Shown piece by piece: positions 1 through 7,464 of a DNA stretch of 38,313 nt. Numbering within the stretch: the first letter of the stretch is position 1; the number at the start of each line of letters is the position of its first letter. Origin of the DNA: an uncultured Verrucomicrobiales bacterium (lineage in GTDB: Bacteria > Verrucomicrobiota > Verrucomicrobiia > Verrucomicrobiales > Akkermansiaceae); contig CALFTQ010000094.1 of assembly GCA_937916135.1 (NCBI GenBank), forward strand, positions 1-38,313, written 5' to 3'. A program made the translations under genes and the position numbers. The notes under the pieces were generated by a model, which was not told where the DNA came from, searched no databases, and saw nothing but the letters and a program-made list of their open reading frames with translations.

Positions 1-391
1 AGGCCTGGATTTCAAATGTCTCGGAAAGGGCATTCACGGCCTTGATGCCTACGCCATTCAGCCCCACGGATTTTTTGAAAGCTTCACCATCGTACTTGCC
101 GCCCGTGTTGATTTTGGCTGCGCATTCATAGAGCTTGCCCAGCGGAATGCCGCGCCCGAAGTCGCGCACCTCGCACAGGCCTTCTTTGTTGATGCTCACG
201 AAAATCTTCTTGCCGACCCCCATCACGAACTCATCAATGGAATTGTCGATAACTTCTTTAAGCAGAACATACAAGCCGTCGTCCGGCATGGTGCCGTCTC
301 CCAGTTTGCCGATGTACATGCCGGGGCGCAGGCGGATATGCTCGCGCCAGTCAAGTGTCTGGATATCGTCCTCTGTGTAATCCGTTTCCAT
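1..391 (-). CDS. parE: DNA topoisomerase IV subunit B (ParE), N-terminal part, cut by the window edge
   Basis: ATPase subunit of a type IIA topoisomerase, which separates replicated chromosomes in the cytoplasm together with ParC. Only the first 130 residues are inside the window and the gene runs off the left edge. They show the GHKL ATPase motifs in order: RPGMYIGKLGDG, KEVIDNSIDEFVMG with the Mg-binding Asn, the DFGRGIP box, and GLNGVGIKAVNALS of the ATP lid. The wording RPGMYIGKLGDG...PDDGLYVLLKEVIDNS resembles Bacteroidota-type ParE more than GyrB, but GyrB cannot be excluded from this fragment. The ATG at 391 lies 11 bases after a good -10 box, so the mRNA leader should be only a few bases. 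It is divergent from the M50 protease gene. Confidence 0.88.
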   Translation of the reverse strand, partial: METDYTEDDIQTLDWREHIRLRPGMYIGKLGDGTMPDDGLYVLLKEVIDNSIDEFVMGVGKKIFVSINKEGLCEVRDFGRGIPLGKLYECAAKINTGGKYDGEAFKKSVGLNGVGIKAVNALSETFEIQA

Positions 392-402
392 GAATTGCCA
401 GC

Positions 403-431
403 ATATTACACTATCCTTAAGCATTCGGCAA
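403..431 (-). promoter_or_regulatory. Promoter of parE
   Basis: Read on the minus strand: TTGCCG, 17 bp, TAATAT. The -10 box ends 11 bases before the ATG at 391, so transcription should begin about 4 bases upstream of the start codon. Confidence 0.65.
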
Positions 432-497
432 GTATGAATCAAGACTGTTAACACATAAATTTCCTTGTCATGATGCGAGGTATGGCGGCTTGCGGGC

Positions 498-527
498 TTG
501 CGCGGAGGGGCTGGTGAGGCATAGAAT
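498..527 (+). promoter_or_regulatory. Promoter of the M50 protease gene
   Basis: TTGCGC, 18 bp, TAGAAT. The -10 box ends 8 bases before the ATG at 536, so the transcript should be leaderless. No Shine-Dalgarno sequence fits between them. Confidence 0.5.
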
Positions 528-535
528 GCAGGGCA

Positions 536-1252
536 ATGATTCGATTCTCTCTGCTCGGGGTTCAAGTAAGCATCCACCCCACTTTGTGGCTGACGCTGGC
601 ATTTCTGGGGCGTGCCTTTTTTGCAACCAGCGTGGTGGAGCTGATGAGTGCGCTTTTGTTCATCATTGCGGCATTTGTGATTCTGCTGGCGCATGAGATG
701 GGGCATGCACTGGTCGGCCGGTGGCTGGGCGGCGGGCAGCCGAGTGTGTACCTCGCCTGGCTGGGCGGTGATTGTACGAACGAAACAGCAAGGCTGACGC
801 GCATGCAAGGAGTTGTGATGACTGCGGCAGGCCCTGCGGCCTCGCTCAGCGTCGGGGTGTTTTCCTACCTGCTGATGTGCCTCTACGTCGGGGATTTCAG
901 CCTCGGAACGGTGCTGGCCGCAGGCTTTGCGCTTGGCGTGATGCCAGCAGAGGTGCTGGAGCTGTATCCCCCGCTGGCTATGTTCTTTTTCTTTTACCTG
1001 ATTGAGGTGAGCTGCTGGTGGACACTGCTTAATCTGCTGCCTGTTTTTCCGCTGGATGGCGGACAGATTATGCAGGGGCTTATGAAGTCCCGGCAGCAGA
1101 TGCATGCCATCAGTCTGGTGGTAGCGGTGCTTCTGGCCGTCATTTTCGGATGTATCGGGCTGTGGCTGCTCTCTATCTTCCTGGTGCTGCTGGCGGTGCT
1201 GAACCACCGTTTGTATAAGGAAAGCCGCGATGGCGGCGCTGATTTTCATTGA
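536..1252 (+). CDS. Minimal M50-family (site-2 protease-like) membrane metalloprotease
   Basis: Intramembrane zinc protease of the SpoIVFB/S2P type, 238 residues, in the inner membrane; the substrate is unknown. Visible features are an IHPT segment near residue 14, hydrophobic segments along the protein, the zinc motif HEMGH (His53, Glu54, His57) inside a membrane helix, and the second motif LLPVFPLDGGQ supplying the third zinc ligand Asp. There is no PDZ domain, unlike the RseP homologue at 15.0-16.5 kb, so this is the short form of the family. The start at 536 is supported by a -10 box ending 8 bases earlier. The proS promoter overlaps the last codons of this gene. Confidence 0.85.
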   Translation: MIRFSLLGVQVSIHPTLWLTLAFLGRAFFATSVVELMSALLFIIAAFVILLAHEMGHALVGRWLGGGQPSVYLAWLGGDCTNETARLTRMQGVVMTAAGPAASLSVGVFSYLLMCLYVGDFSLGTVLAAGFALGVMPAEVLELYPPLAMFFFFYLIEVSCWWTLLNLLPVFPLDGGQIMQGLMKSRQQMHAISLVVAVLLAVIFGCIGLWLLSIFLVLLAVLNHRLYKESRDGGADFH

Positions 1253-1276
1253 CTTTTTAACCATAATTCATAAAAT
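1249..1276 (+). promoter_or_regulatory. Promoter of proS
   Basis: TTGACT, 16 bp, TAAAAT, starting inside the last codons of the M50 gene. The -10 box ends 7 bases before the ATG at 1284, so the mRNA should begin at or next to the A of the start codon. This rules out the in-frame upstream Met at 1230. Confidence 0.65.
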
Positions 1277-1283
1277 CCCCGAC

Positions 1284-2804
1284 ATGGCACAACAGAACGC
1301 TATATCGCCCACTCGCGCTCAGGATTTTCCGGAGTGGTACCAGCAAGTCATCAAGGCAGCCGACCTCGCCGAAAATTCCGAGGTGCGCGGTTGTATGGTC
1401 ATCAAGCCCTGGGGCTATGCTATCTGGGAGCTTATCCAGCAGCAGCTCGATGCCGATTTCAAACGCACCGGCCACACCAATGCCTATTTCCCCATGCTCA
1501 TCCCTGTTTCTTACCTTGAGAAGGAGGCTGAGCATGCTGAGGGCTTTGCCACCGAATGCGCTGTGGTGACCCACCACCGCCTGGAGGCTGTGAAAGACCC
1601 GGACACCGGCAAGACCCGCATGATTCCCTCCGGCGAGCTTACCGATAAATACGTGATTCGCCCCACATCCGAGACGGTGATTGGCGCCGCCTTCTCCCGC
1701 TGGCTGGAATCCTACCGCGAACTGCCTATCAAGGTGAACCAGTGGTGCAACGTGATGCGCTGGGAAATGCGCCCCCGCATCTTCCTGCGCACGGCTGAGT
1801 TCCTGTGGCAGGAGGGGCACACCGCCCACGAAACCCGCGAGGAGGCCGAGGAGGAGACGGCTCTCATGCACAAGGTGTATGAGGAATTCCAGCGCGATGT
1901 GCTGGCTGTGGATGTGATACCCGGCGAGAAGACCGAGCACGAGCGTTTCCCCGGTGCTGTGCGTACCTTCACAGTGGAAGCCATGGTGCAGGACCGCAAG
2001 GCCATTCAGGCCGGCACCTCTCACTTCCTGGGGCAGAACTTTGCCAAAGCTCAGAATATTTCCTTTGCCGGGCGCAATAACGAGCGTCAGTTTGCCTGGA
2101 CGACCTCCTGGGGTGTTTCCACCCGCATGATTGGCACGCTCATCATGGCGCATTCCGATGACGATGGTCTGGTGTGCCCGCCCCGCGTTGCCCCGAAGCA
2201 GATTGTCATTATCCCCGTCACCCCCAAGGCCGACACGAAGGACGCCATCATTGCCCACTGCAACGAACTGGCCGATAAGCTCAGCGCCATGAGTTTCCAT
2301 GGCCTGCCGCTGCGCGTGCAGGTGGATGCCCGCGACCTGAACGGCGGAGCCAAGAAGTGGGAATGGATTAAGAAGGGTGTGCCCCTGCGCATCGAAATCG
2401 GCCCGCGTGATCTCGAAAAGGGCTCCGTGTGCCTCTGCCGCCGCGACCAGGCTGCCAACGAAAAGAGCTTTATCCCCGAGAGTGAGCTGGTGGAGAATGC
2501 CGTGAGCATGCTGGAGGATATCCAGAACACCCTGCTGCAGCGCCAGCGCAGCTTCCGCGACAGCCACATCCGCACCTGCTCCAGCCTGGATGAATTGAAG
2601 GCCAACTTCTGCGGCGAGGGCGATGCCGACTGGCTGCTGTGCCCCTGGGATGGCTCCCCCGAGGAGGAGGAAACACTGGCCAAGAGCCTGCGCATCTCTA
2701 TCCGCTGCATCCCTCAGGGCGAGATGGGTACCGGCCCCGAGGCTCCCTGCATCCTCACCGGTCGTCCCACCACCCGCCGTGTGCTCTGGGCCCGGGCCTA
2801 CTAA
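1284..2804 (+). CDS. proS: Proline--tRNA ligase, archaeal/eukaryotic-like (type 3)
   Basis: Class II aminoacyl-tRNA synthetase that charges tRNA-Pro in the cytoplasm; 506 residues. The short form without the bacterial editing insertion is recognised from RGCMVIKPWGYAIWE near the N-terminus, the class II region YVIRPTSETVIG followed by MRWEMRPRIFLRTAEFLWQEGHTAH, then GTSHFLGQNFAKAQ and the anticodon-binding domain beginning QIVIIPVTPK. The C-terminus ends in Tyr (LWARAY), as usual for this subfamily. The ATG at 1284 is chosen because a strong promoter -10 box ends 7 bases before it; the longer frame from 1230 would start upstream of that promoter. A hairpin terminator follows. Confidence 0.96.
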   Translation: MAQQNAISPTRAQDFPEWYQQVIKAADLAENSEVRGCMVIKPWGYAIWELIQQQLDADFKRTGHTNAYFPMLIPVSYLEKEAEHAEGFATECAVVTHHRLEAVKDPDTGKTRMIPSGELTDKYVIRPTSETVIGAAFSRWLESYRELPIKVNQWCNVMRWEMRPRIFLRTAEFLWQEGHTAHETREEAEEETALMHKVYEEFQRDVLAVDVIPGEKTEHERFPGAVRTFTVEAMVQDRKAIQAGTSHFLGQNFAKAQNISFAGRNNERQFAWTTSWGVSTRMIGTLIMAHSDDDGLVCPPRVAPKQIVIIPVTPKADTKDAIIAHCNELADKLSAMSFHGLPLRVQVDARDLNGGAKKWEWIKKGVPLRIEIGPRDLEKGSVCLCRRDQAANEKSFIPESELVENAVSMLEDIQNTLLQRQRSFRDSHIRTCSSLDELKANFCGEGDADWLLCPWDGSPEEEETLAKSLRISIRCIPQGEMGTGPEAPCILTGRPTTRRVLWARAY

Positions 2805-2831
2805 AACTCTGTCCTTCCGGTCAAGATTCAA

Positions 2832-2861
2832 CCCCGCAGAACCAGTGCAGGTTCTGCGGGG
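2832..2861. terminator. Bidirectional hairpin terminator between proS and the GH16 gene
   Basis: Perfect 12-bp inverted repeat CCCCGCAGAACC / GGTTCTGCGGGG with a 6-base loop, followed on the plus strand by CTTGGTTTATG. It sits between two converging genes and probably serves both. The T-rich tail is weak. Confidence 0.75.
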
Positions 2862-2881
2862 CTTGGTTTATGTATTTCTGA

Positions 2882-3805
2882 TTAGTGCCGTCTGCGGCGC
2901 GCGAGCAGGAGCACGAGCGCACCGAGACTCAGGGTGGCGGTGGCCGGCTCCGGGATGTAGGAATAGACGTGTACGTAGTCAACAGTCATGGCGACACCGT
3001 TGCCGATATCCCCGATTTCCCCCACCCAGTTGCCCCCCAGCTGCATATCCAGCAGCAGGTAGTAGGGGTTGTTCTCCTTGTTGAAAGGCCAGTTGGGGTT
3101 GTTGGCTTCCGTGTACCTGGTCATGGTGGCATCTCCATCCATGTAGAAGGTGAGGGCATTCGGTGTCCATTCCACGCCGTAGGTGTGGAATGCGGCTTTG
3201 TCCTCAACCGAGGTGAAATAGGCGGAGCTGCCGCCGCTGGCATTCACCGTGCCGGCGCTGGTCTTGTTGCCGCTGGCGTTGTTGTAGTGCAGAGTCTGGT
3301 GCACGATGCCTTCGTAGTTGAGGTGCTCCATGATATCGATTTCTCCGGTCTGCGGCCAGGGGCCGTTGGTGGGCATCATCCAGATGGCCGGCCAGGCGCC
3401 CGGTGCGCAGTCGAATTTGGCGCGCACTTCCACATAGCCGTACTGGAAGGTGAAGGCCTTGTTGGTAAAAATACCGCCGCAGGCGTAGGTGTCGTTGGCT
3501 CCGGTCGGGTCGCTCTGGCTGGTGTAGTCGCCGTATTTGCCCCAGAGGGATACGGTGCCATCGCCATTCATGGTGACAAGCTCATCGTCGCGCGATTGGT
3601 ACTTGCGCCAGTCGGAGACGCCCCAGGAAACGTAATCTATCTTGTTCCATTTACTGGTGTCGAGCACGTTGCCATCGAAATCATCACTGAAGACGAGGCC
3701 CCAATCCGGGTTTTTTGCTTGCCAGCCGGTGTAGTCATCGGCCAGGGTGGCGGGAGTCAGCAGCAGGGCTGCGAGGGTGGTGAAGAGTTTGTGCGAAGCG
3801 TTCAT
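2882..3805 (-). CDS. Secreted glycoside hydrolase family 16 protein with PEP-CTERM signal
   Basis: Predicted endo-acting beta-glycan hydrolase (laminarinase, lichenase, agarase or carrageenase type; exact substrate not readable), exported from the cell; 307 residues. An N-terminal signal peptide ends near ADDYTGW. The GH16 jelly roll shows YGYVEVRAKF and the catalytic motif GEIDIMEH with nucleophile Glu155, Asp157 and acid/base Glu160. The C-terminus has PEP at 285-287, a hydrophobic stretch and RRRRH, the classic PEP-CTERM sorting signal processed by an exosortase; no exosortase is in this window. It lies 93 bases downstream of an ankyrin gene but has its own possible promoter. Confidence 0.9.
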   Translation of the reverse strand: MNASHKLFTTLAALLLTPATLADDYTGWQAKNPDWGLVFSDDFDGNVLDTSKWNKIDYVSWGVSDWRKYQSRDDELVTMNGDGTVSLWGKYGDYTSQSDPTGANDTYACGGIFTNKAFTFQYGYVEVRAKFDCAPGAWPAIWMMPTNGPWPQTGEIDIMEHLNYEGIVHQTLHYNNASGNKTSAGTVNASGGSSAYFTSVEDKAAFHTYGVEWTPNALTFYMDGDATMTRYTEANNPNWPFNKENNPYYLLLDMQLGGNWVGEIGDIGNGVAMTVDYVHVYSYIPEPATATLSLGALVLLLARRRRH

Positions 3806-3823
3806 GTCGGTGTGCGTGGCTGT

Positions 3824-3852
3824 TGCATATCCTGTTTATACCATTTCTGCAA
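3824..3852 (-). promoter_or_regulatory. Possible promoter of the GH16 gene
   Basis: On the minus strand: TTGCAG, 17 bp, TATGCA, ending 18 bases before the ATG at 3805. A TATAAA at 3835-3840 is an alternative -10 box without a good -35. Confidence 0.4.
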
Positions 3853-3898
3853 CTCCCGCAACCTAACTTGGTAATTGTTGTATTGTGTTTCGTCTAAC

Positions 3899-5230
3899 TC
3901 AGCGGGACAGGGAGAAAATGCGTTTGTCGGGCAGGTAGTAGTAGCGGTCTGTCCTGAACCCGTTTTCTTCACCTTTGAGGGTATACCGGACCACGATGTT
4001 CCGGTAGCCATCGCCGTTGGAATCTTCGAGTGTCATCTGCGCCCAGAAGCCTTCAAAAATTGTGCCGTCATCGTGGGAATCGTAGCAGCGGATGCGGGCT
4101 CCGGGCACCTCGATGAAGGCATTTCCCTTGCCGGTGTGGTGGTAGGTATAGGGGATGCGCGCTCCTTTCTGCTCGATGATTCCTACCATGTCGGCATCGG
4201 CTGCCTCCGGATTGGCTGCCTGTAACTTACACGTAAGGTCGCTTTCATCTGCCTTCAGGGAGATGGGCAATTCTGCGGCGCATAACCCGCCATGTTCCCG
4301 CATGAGTCGAATGGTTGCGGCATCTGCAGAATCCGCAAAATCGAGCGGAGTGTAACCGGCGGCATCAAGCGGGTTGACCTCGGCTCCGGCCTTCAGCAGA
4401 ATCCGCACGCATTCGGTCTCTCCCTCCATGCAGGCGTGATGGAGAGCCAGCCGGTTATCGTGAAAATCGGACGCGCAGGCATGGGCATCAGCTCCATTTT
4501 CCAGAAGATAGCGCAGGAATTCGGGGTTTCTTTCGTTTATCGCGATGTGTGCCGGGGGGAGCTGAAAGCGGGGCTCATAGTCCAGCCTTGCGCCATGTTG
4601 CAGCAACAGGGGTAATAAATGACGGTTCCCCTTATCCAGGCAGCTTTCAACGGGCACGTCGCCGAAAACCCCGCGTTCATTTGGATTCCATCCATTCTCC
4701 AGCATGTAAGTAACCACTGCTACCTGTTCTTCCTGGTTCCGGAACTGGGCCGGATTGTTGTTGCAGAAGATAATGAGGTCCTGGCTATCCTTAGCCCTTA
4801 CAAACAGGGAGATGCAATCAGCACTGAGAAAATGACCGTTTCTCAGGCAATCCCGCAGCGCCTGCTTGCCGTAGGGGCGGAAATCAAAGAGTACAAATAC
4901 AACAAGGAAAGCGGTGAAGATCGGAAAAATGGACTGTTGAGCTGTTTTAGCAGGTGGAACCGGAGGCAATTCTCCCGGCAACTGAAAGGTGCCGGGGCGC
5001 GATTTCCTCCAGTCACTATCCGGCTGCGGCTTGTCAAATCCCCAGAAACGGAACAGCAGCGCCGCTACATAAATGGTCGCGGCAAATACCAGGATACAGC
5101 CCAGCAGAATCACCACATTGAGCCAGAGCGGCGGGAAGGGGTAGCATGCACTGCATTTGCCCATCAGCAGCCCCGGCCATATAAAGGCCAGGGCAATGGC
5201 GTAGACAATGAGGAAAAGAGTGCGTTTCAT
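3899..5230 (-). CDS. Membrane-anchored ankyrin-repeat protein
   Basis: Protein of unknown role, 443 residues from the chosen start. Two transmembrane helices fill the first 65 residues or so (LFLIVYAIALAFIWPGLLMG and LNVVILLGCILVFAATIYVA) and a third follows a proline-rich linker (IFPIFTAFLVVFVLFDF). Next come about four ankyrin repeats, with signatures such as LLLQHGARLDYE, LRYLLENGADAHA, ALHHACMEGETECVRILLKAGAEVN and YTPLDFADS. The last part contains DSNGDGYRNIVV, which looks like an EF-hand-type calcium loop. Ankyrin repeats usually bind protein partners. The ATG at 5230 lies 4 bases after the upstream gene's stop and directly precedes helix 1; an in-frame start at 5308 would overlap that gene by 74 bases and is less likely. 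It is probably co-transcribed with the ankyrin/DUF1963 gene. Confidence 0.75.
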   Translation of the reverse strand: MKRTLFLIVYAIALAFIWPGLLMGKCSACYPFPPLWLNVVILLGCILVFAATIYVAALLFRFWGFDKPQPDSDWRKSRPGTFQLPGELPPVPPAKTAQQSIFPIFTAFLVVFVLFDFRPYGKQALRDCLRNGHFLSADCISLFVRAKDSQDLIIFCNNNPAQFRNQEEQVAVVTYMLENGWNPNERGVFGDVPVESCLDKGNRHLLPLLLQHGARLDYEPRFQLPPAHIAINERNPEFLRYLLENGADAHACASDFHDNRLALHHACMEGETECVRILLKAGAEVNPLDAAGYTPLDFADSADAATIRLMREHGGLCAAELPISLKADESDLTCKLQAANPEAADADMVGIIEQKGARIPYTYHHTGKGNAFIEVPGARIRCYDSHDDGTIFEGFWAQMTLEDSNGDGYRNIVVRYTLKGEENGFRTDRYYYLPDKRIFSLSR

Positions 5231-5234
5231 GAGG

Positions 5235-6380
5235 TCAGTAGCAGTCCATGTGTACTCTCCACTCTCCTTTGGCGGGGTTGTAGAAGAAATAGTAACTGCC
5301 GCAGTCACCTATATTGAGCCCGAGTTCAAAATCAGTGCTGATCTGGAGCACGAAATCATACCCTCCGGGCATTTCGGGAGCGTCCTGCGCGAAGGTGGGA
5401 TAGCCGCCAAGCTTGTGGGTTTCGTAGTCAGGCTTGAAGATGTGTTCCTGGTAATCCAGATTCTGGCTTATTTCAAGTTCGCAAACCTGCTCCCACAGTT
5501 CGTCGCTACCACCGCAGGACGGCCATTTGGGCATATCGTCGGTGGCGTGCCCGGGGATCAGGACGCAGGGGGAAAACTCGCTGGCGGTATAATTGCAAGG
5601 CTCTAATCCGACAGTGGTGTCATAGCTGCGGATGACGCAGCCCAACAAGGAATCTTCGTCCGGGTCGGCGCTCCAGGCATCCTGCGGTGCAAAAATGGTG
5701 ATGAGTTCCTTTCCTTGAAGCGGGGCGGGTATATATGGTAAATCTCGTATGAAAAGAGTAGCCAGAGGTTCGAGAGGGCAGCCTTCTGCATCTGCCGGAC
5801 GCGTCTCGCCGGGGCGCTGCCACGCAACGCGGCCCAGCCAGCTCTGCATACCCGAGGGGGGCGGCTCATCCTTTTGGCTGCGGAAAATAATGGCTTCGCG
5901 GTTCCATTGGCGGTGCAATTCATCGAGAGTAATAGACGGCCCGTCCGGCACAGAGAGCCCCCGTGCCCGCATGGCCTCCTTCAGCATCTGCCGGCACTCC
6001 GCGAACTCACTCGCAAGTAACAGATTAAGGGGCATATCTCCGTTCTTGTTCCGCACCGTCGGGTCAGCTCCTGCTGCCAGCAGGATGCGCACGGCTTCCG
6101 GGTGAAACAGTCCGGCTGCATAGTGGAGAGGCGTGTAGCCGTTCTCATTGCACTGGTTGACATCTGCCCCGGCATCCACGAGTACCTGCATGCACTTGAC
6201 GGCATTGTTGTATGCTGCCATGGACAACAGGCCTTTCCCTTTGGCATCAACGGCATCGATGGGTAAGCCTGATTTTTGAAAAACTCCGGGCTTCAGCATC
6301 TTGCGCAGGGCAGAAGACTTATCGTCAGCGAATATATTGTCCAGCTGCTCAATCTGTTGTTCTGTGAGTACGGGGAGCAT
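5235..6380 (-). CDS. Ankyrin-repeat protein with a DUF1963 (YwqG-like) domain
   Basis: Cytoplasmic-looking protein of unknown function, 381 residues with no signal peptide. Residues about 45-140 carry ankyrin repeats (LLSMAAYNNAVKCMQVLVDAGADVN, of which the core is AGADVN; YTPLHYAAGLFHPEAVRILL; MPLNLLLASEFAECRQML). The remainder, from about residue 165, resembles DUF1963: SWLGRVAWQRPGE, EPLATLFIRDLP and a final FVLQISTDFELGLNIGDCGS followed by a YFF block. The DUF1963 assignment rests on overall pattern, not a search. It forms a pair with the membrane ankyrin gene 4 bases downstream. Its 5' end and promoter overlap the 3' end of the RAYT reading frame. Confidence 0.7.
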   Translation of the reverse strand: MLPVLTEQQIEQLDNIFADDKSSALRKMLKPGVFQKSGLPIDAVDAKGKGLLSMAAYNNAVKCMQVLVDAGADVNQCNENGYTPLHYAAGLFHPEAVRILLAAGADPTVRNKNGDMPLNLLLASEFAECRQMLKEAMRARGLSVPDGPSITLDELHRQWNREAIIFRSQKDEPPPSGMQSWLGRVAWQRPGETRPADAEGCPLEPLATLFIRDLPYIPAPLQGKELITIFAPQDAWSADPDEDSLLGCVIRSYDTTVGLEPCNYTASEFSPCVLIPGHATDDMPKWPSCGGSDELWEQVCELEISQNLDYQEHIFKPDYETHKLGGYPTFAQDAPEMPGGYDFVLQISTDFELGLNIGDCGSYYFFYNPAKGEWRVHMDCY

Positions 6381-7395
6381 GGCAAAAATGGCGTGTCAGG
6401 TGCATTGTATAGTATTCAGTATTGGGAATCAAGGAGAATATGGCATATTTCTCCCGCAACATGGCGGTAAGCATGGTGTCGAGCATGCCGTTGGGGGTGA
6501 TGTAGTCTATCCAGATTTCTGATGCGTGGCGAAGGACGTATTCGTTGCACCAGGTGGCGACTTTTTTATTCAACCGGGAGCCGGAGGGCTGCGGCGAGAG
6601 GAATAAGAGCCGGTTTTCTATCAATGCTTGGTGCTGCTCTGCAGAAAGCTCCGTTGGAATGCCTTGGGGGCATACGTGGATGATAGGTCGCTTTTTTGCC
6701 AATGCCCGGCAGAGGATTTCACGTTCCTGCGGGCTCGTGAAGGTGGAGATGAGCGCCATTTCCTGGGTGGTCGGGACTGAAGTCCCGTGCCCCGAAAGAG
6801 AAATGCGACGTAGAGTCAGATTTGTTGCGCTGTATCCCTGAGATGCTACGCAAGCTCGTTTGGGAAGGCTCAGGAGCGACTCGTTACCCAGCATGTATCT
6901 GGTTACTTCACCCCAACGGTCACGCGTCCATCTCTTCTGGTTGCTGCGTATGTATCGCTCATAGTGTAGAAGCTCTTCAGCGCTGGAAATCAAGTCTTCC
7001 CAGTAGTCGATTTGCCACAGATGACCGCCTATATCGGGAACTTTTCCGGCTCCTTTGAGCTTGCCGTAAAGGAATGTGGTGACTCCTTTGAAGCGCCCGA
7101 CGAGAAAGCCCAGGTGGTTCTTTTTGTTGGTCGGCCGTTCATGGATGATAAAAATTGCGTGAAGGTGATTTGGCATCACTACATATTCACCCAGTTCCAG
7201 CTCGGGATATTTTTGCGGCAAGGCTGTAAGCTCATCTCGCACACTTTTTCCAAGCTCGTTCAGTACACATTGCTGCCCTACAACCGTTCCCAGAATGCAA
7301 CGATTGTGTTCAACCTGCATGGTTACGAAATAATGACCTTTGCTATAGTCGATATTCTTATTTCGCAGGTGTTTGTAAATATGCGGGGACATCAT
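6349..7395 (-). CDS. REP-associated tyrosine transposase (RAYT) with DprA-like C-terminal region
   Basis: HUH-type Y1 transposase domain expected to nick and join single-stranded REP DNA. Residues 1-160 show the family pattern: YFVTMQVEHNRCIL, the metal-binding HLH (His77, His79) in VVMPNHLHAIFI, the probable catalytic Tyr131 in WQIDYWEDLI, then YERYIRSNQKRW. From about residue 168 the protein resembles a DprA/SLOG-like Rossmann domain: YMLGNESLLSLPKRACVAS, ISTFTSPQEREIL, PIIHVCPQGI, NRLLFLSPQ. Residues 199-210 are encoded by a REP palindrome, and another REP lies directly before the start. The last 30 residues read through the promoter and first codons of the next gene, so the true end may have been lost. 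No ribosome-binding site is visible. It may be active, decaying or domesticated. Confidence 0.78.
   Translation of the reverse strand: MMSPHIYKHLRNKNIDYSKGHYFVTMQVEHNRCILGTVVGQQCVLNELGKSVRDELTALPQKYPELELGEYVVMPNHLHAIFIIHERPTNKKNHLGFLVGRFKGVTTFLYGKLKGAGKVPDIGGHLWQIDYWEDLISSAEELLHYERYIRSNQKRWTRDRWGEVTRYMLGNESLLSLPKRACVASQGYSATNLTLRRISLSGHGTSVPTTQEMALISTFTSPQEREILCRALAKKRPIIHVCPQGIPTELSAEQHQALIENRLLFLSPQPSGSRLNKKVATWCNEYVLRHASEIWIDYITPNGMLDTMLTAMLREKYAIFSLIPNTEYYTMHLTRHFCHAPRTHRTTD
6404..6432 (-). promoter_or_regulatory. Promoter of the ankyrin gene pair
   Basis: On the minus strand: TTGATT, 17 bp, TACAAT, 23 bases before the ATG at 6380. It lies inside the 3' end of the RAYT reading frame. Confidence 0.6.
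6771..6795 (-). repeat. REP palindrome inside the RAYT gene
   Basis: Exact 25-bp copy of the repeat at 14162-14186, with core CGGGACTGAAGTCCCG. Its reading in the RAYT frame gives SLSGHGTSVPTT, with no frameshift. Confidence 0.9.
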
Positions 7396-7396
7396 T

Positions 7397-7421
7397 TCGA
7401 GGCACGGGACTTCAGTCCCGA
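7397..7421 (+). repeat. REP palindrome at the RAYT 5' end
   Basis: Copy of the 25-bp REP unit with one mismatch, opposite in orientation to the copy at 6771-6795. It lies 2 bases upstream of the RAYT ATG and just after the atp operon terminator. Confidence 0.9.
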
Positions 7422-7423
7422 AT

Positions 7424-7452
7424 AAAAAAAGCCCCGCAGGATTGCGGGGCTT
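7424..7452 (-). terminator. Rho-independent terminator of the atp operon
   Basis: On the minus strand a 10-bp stem AAGCCCCGCA / TGCGGGGCTT with a 4-base loop, followed by a run of T. It is 13 bases beyond the atpC stop codon. Confidence 0.9.
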
Positions 7453-7464
7453 GGTAAAAAGAAA

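Noticed and set aside
490..696. Plus-strand ORF overlapping the start of the M50 gene
   Set aside because: Out of frame with the clear protease, no recognisable content, and it begins upstream of the promoter -10 box.
1257..2831. Long minus-strand ORF opposite proS (524 codons)
   Set aside because: It is the antisense shadow of proS, produced by its GC-rich codon use; the composition is low-complexity and no family features are seen.
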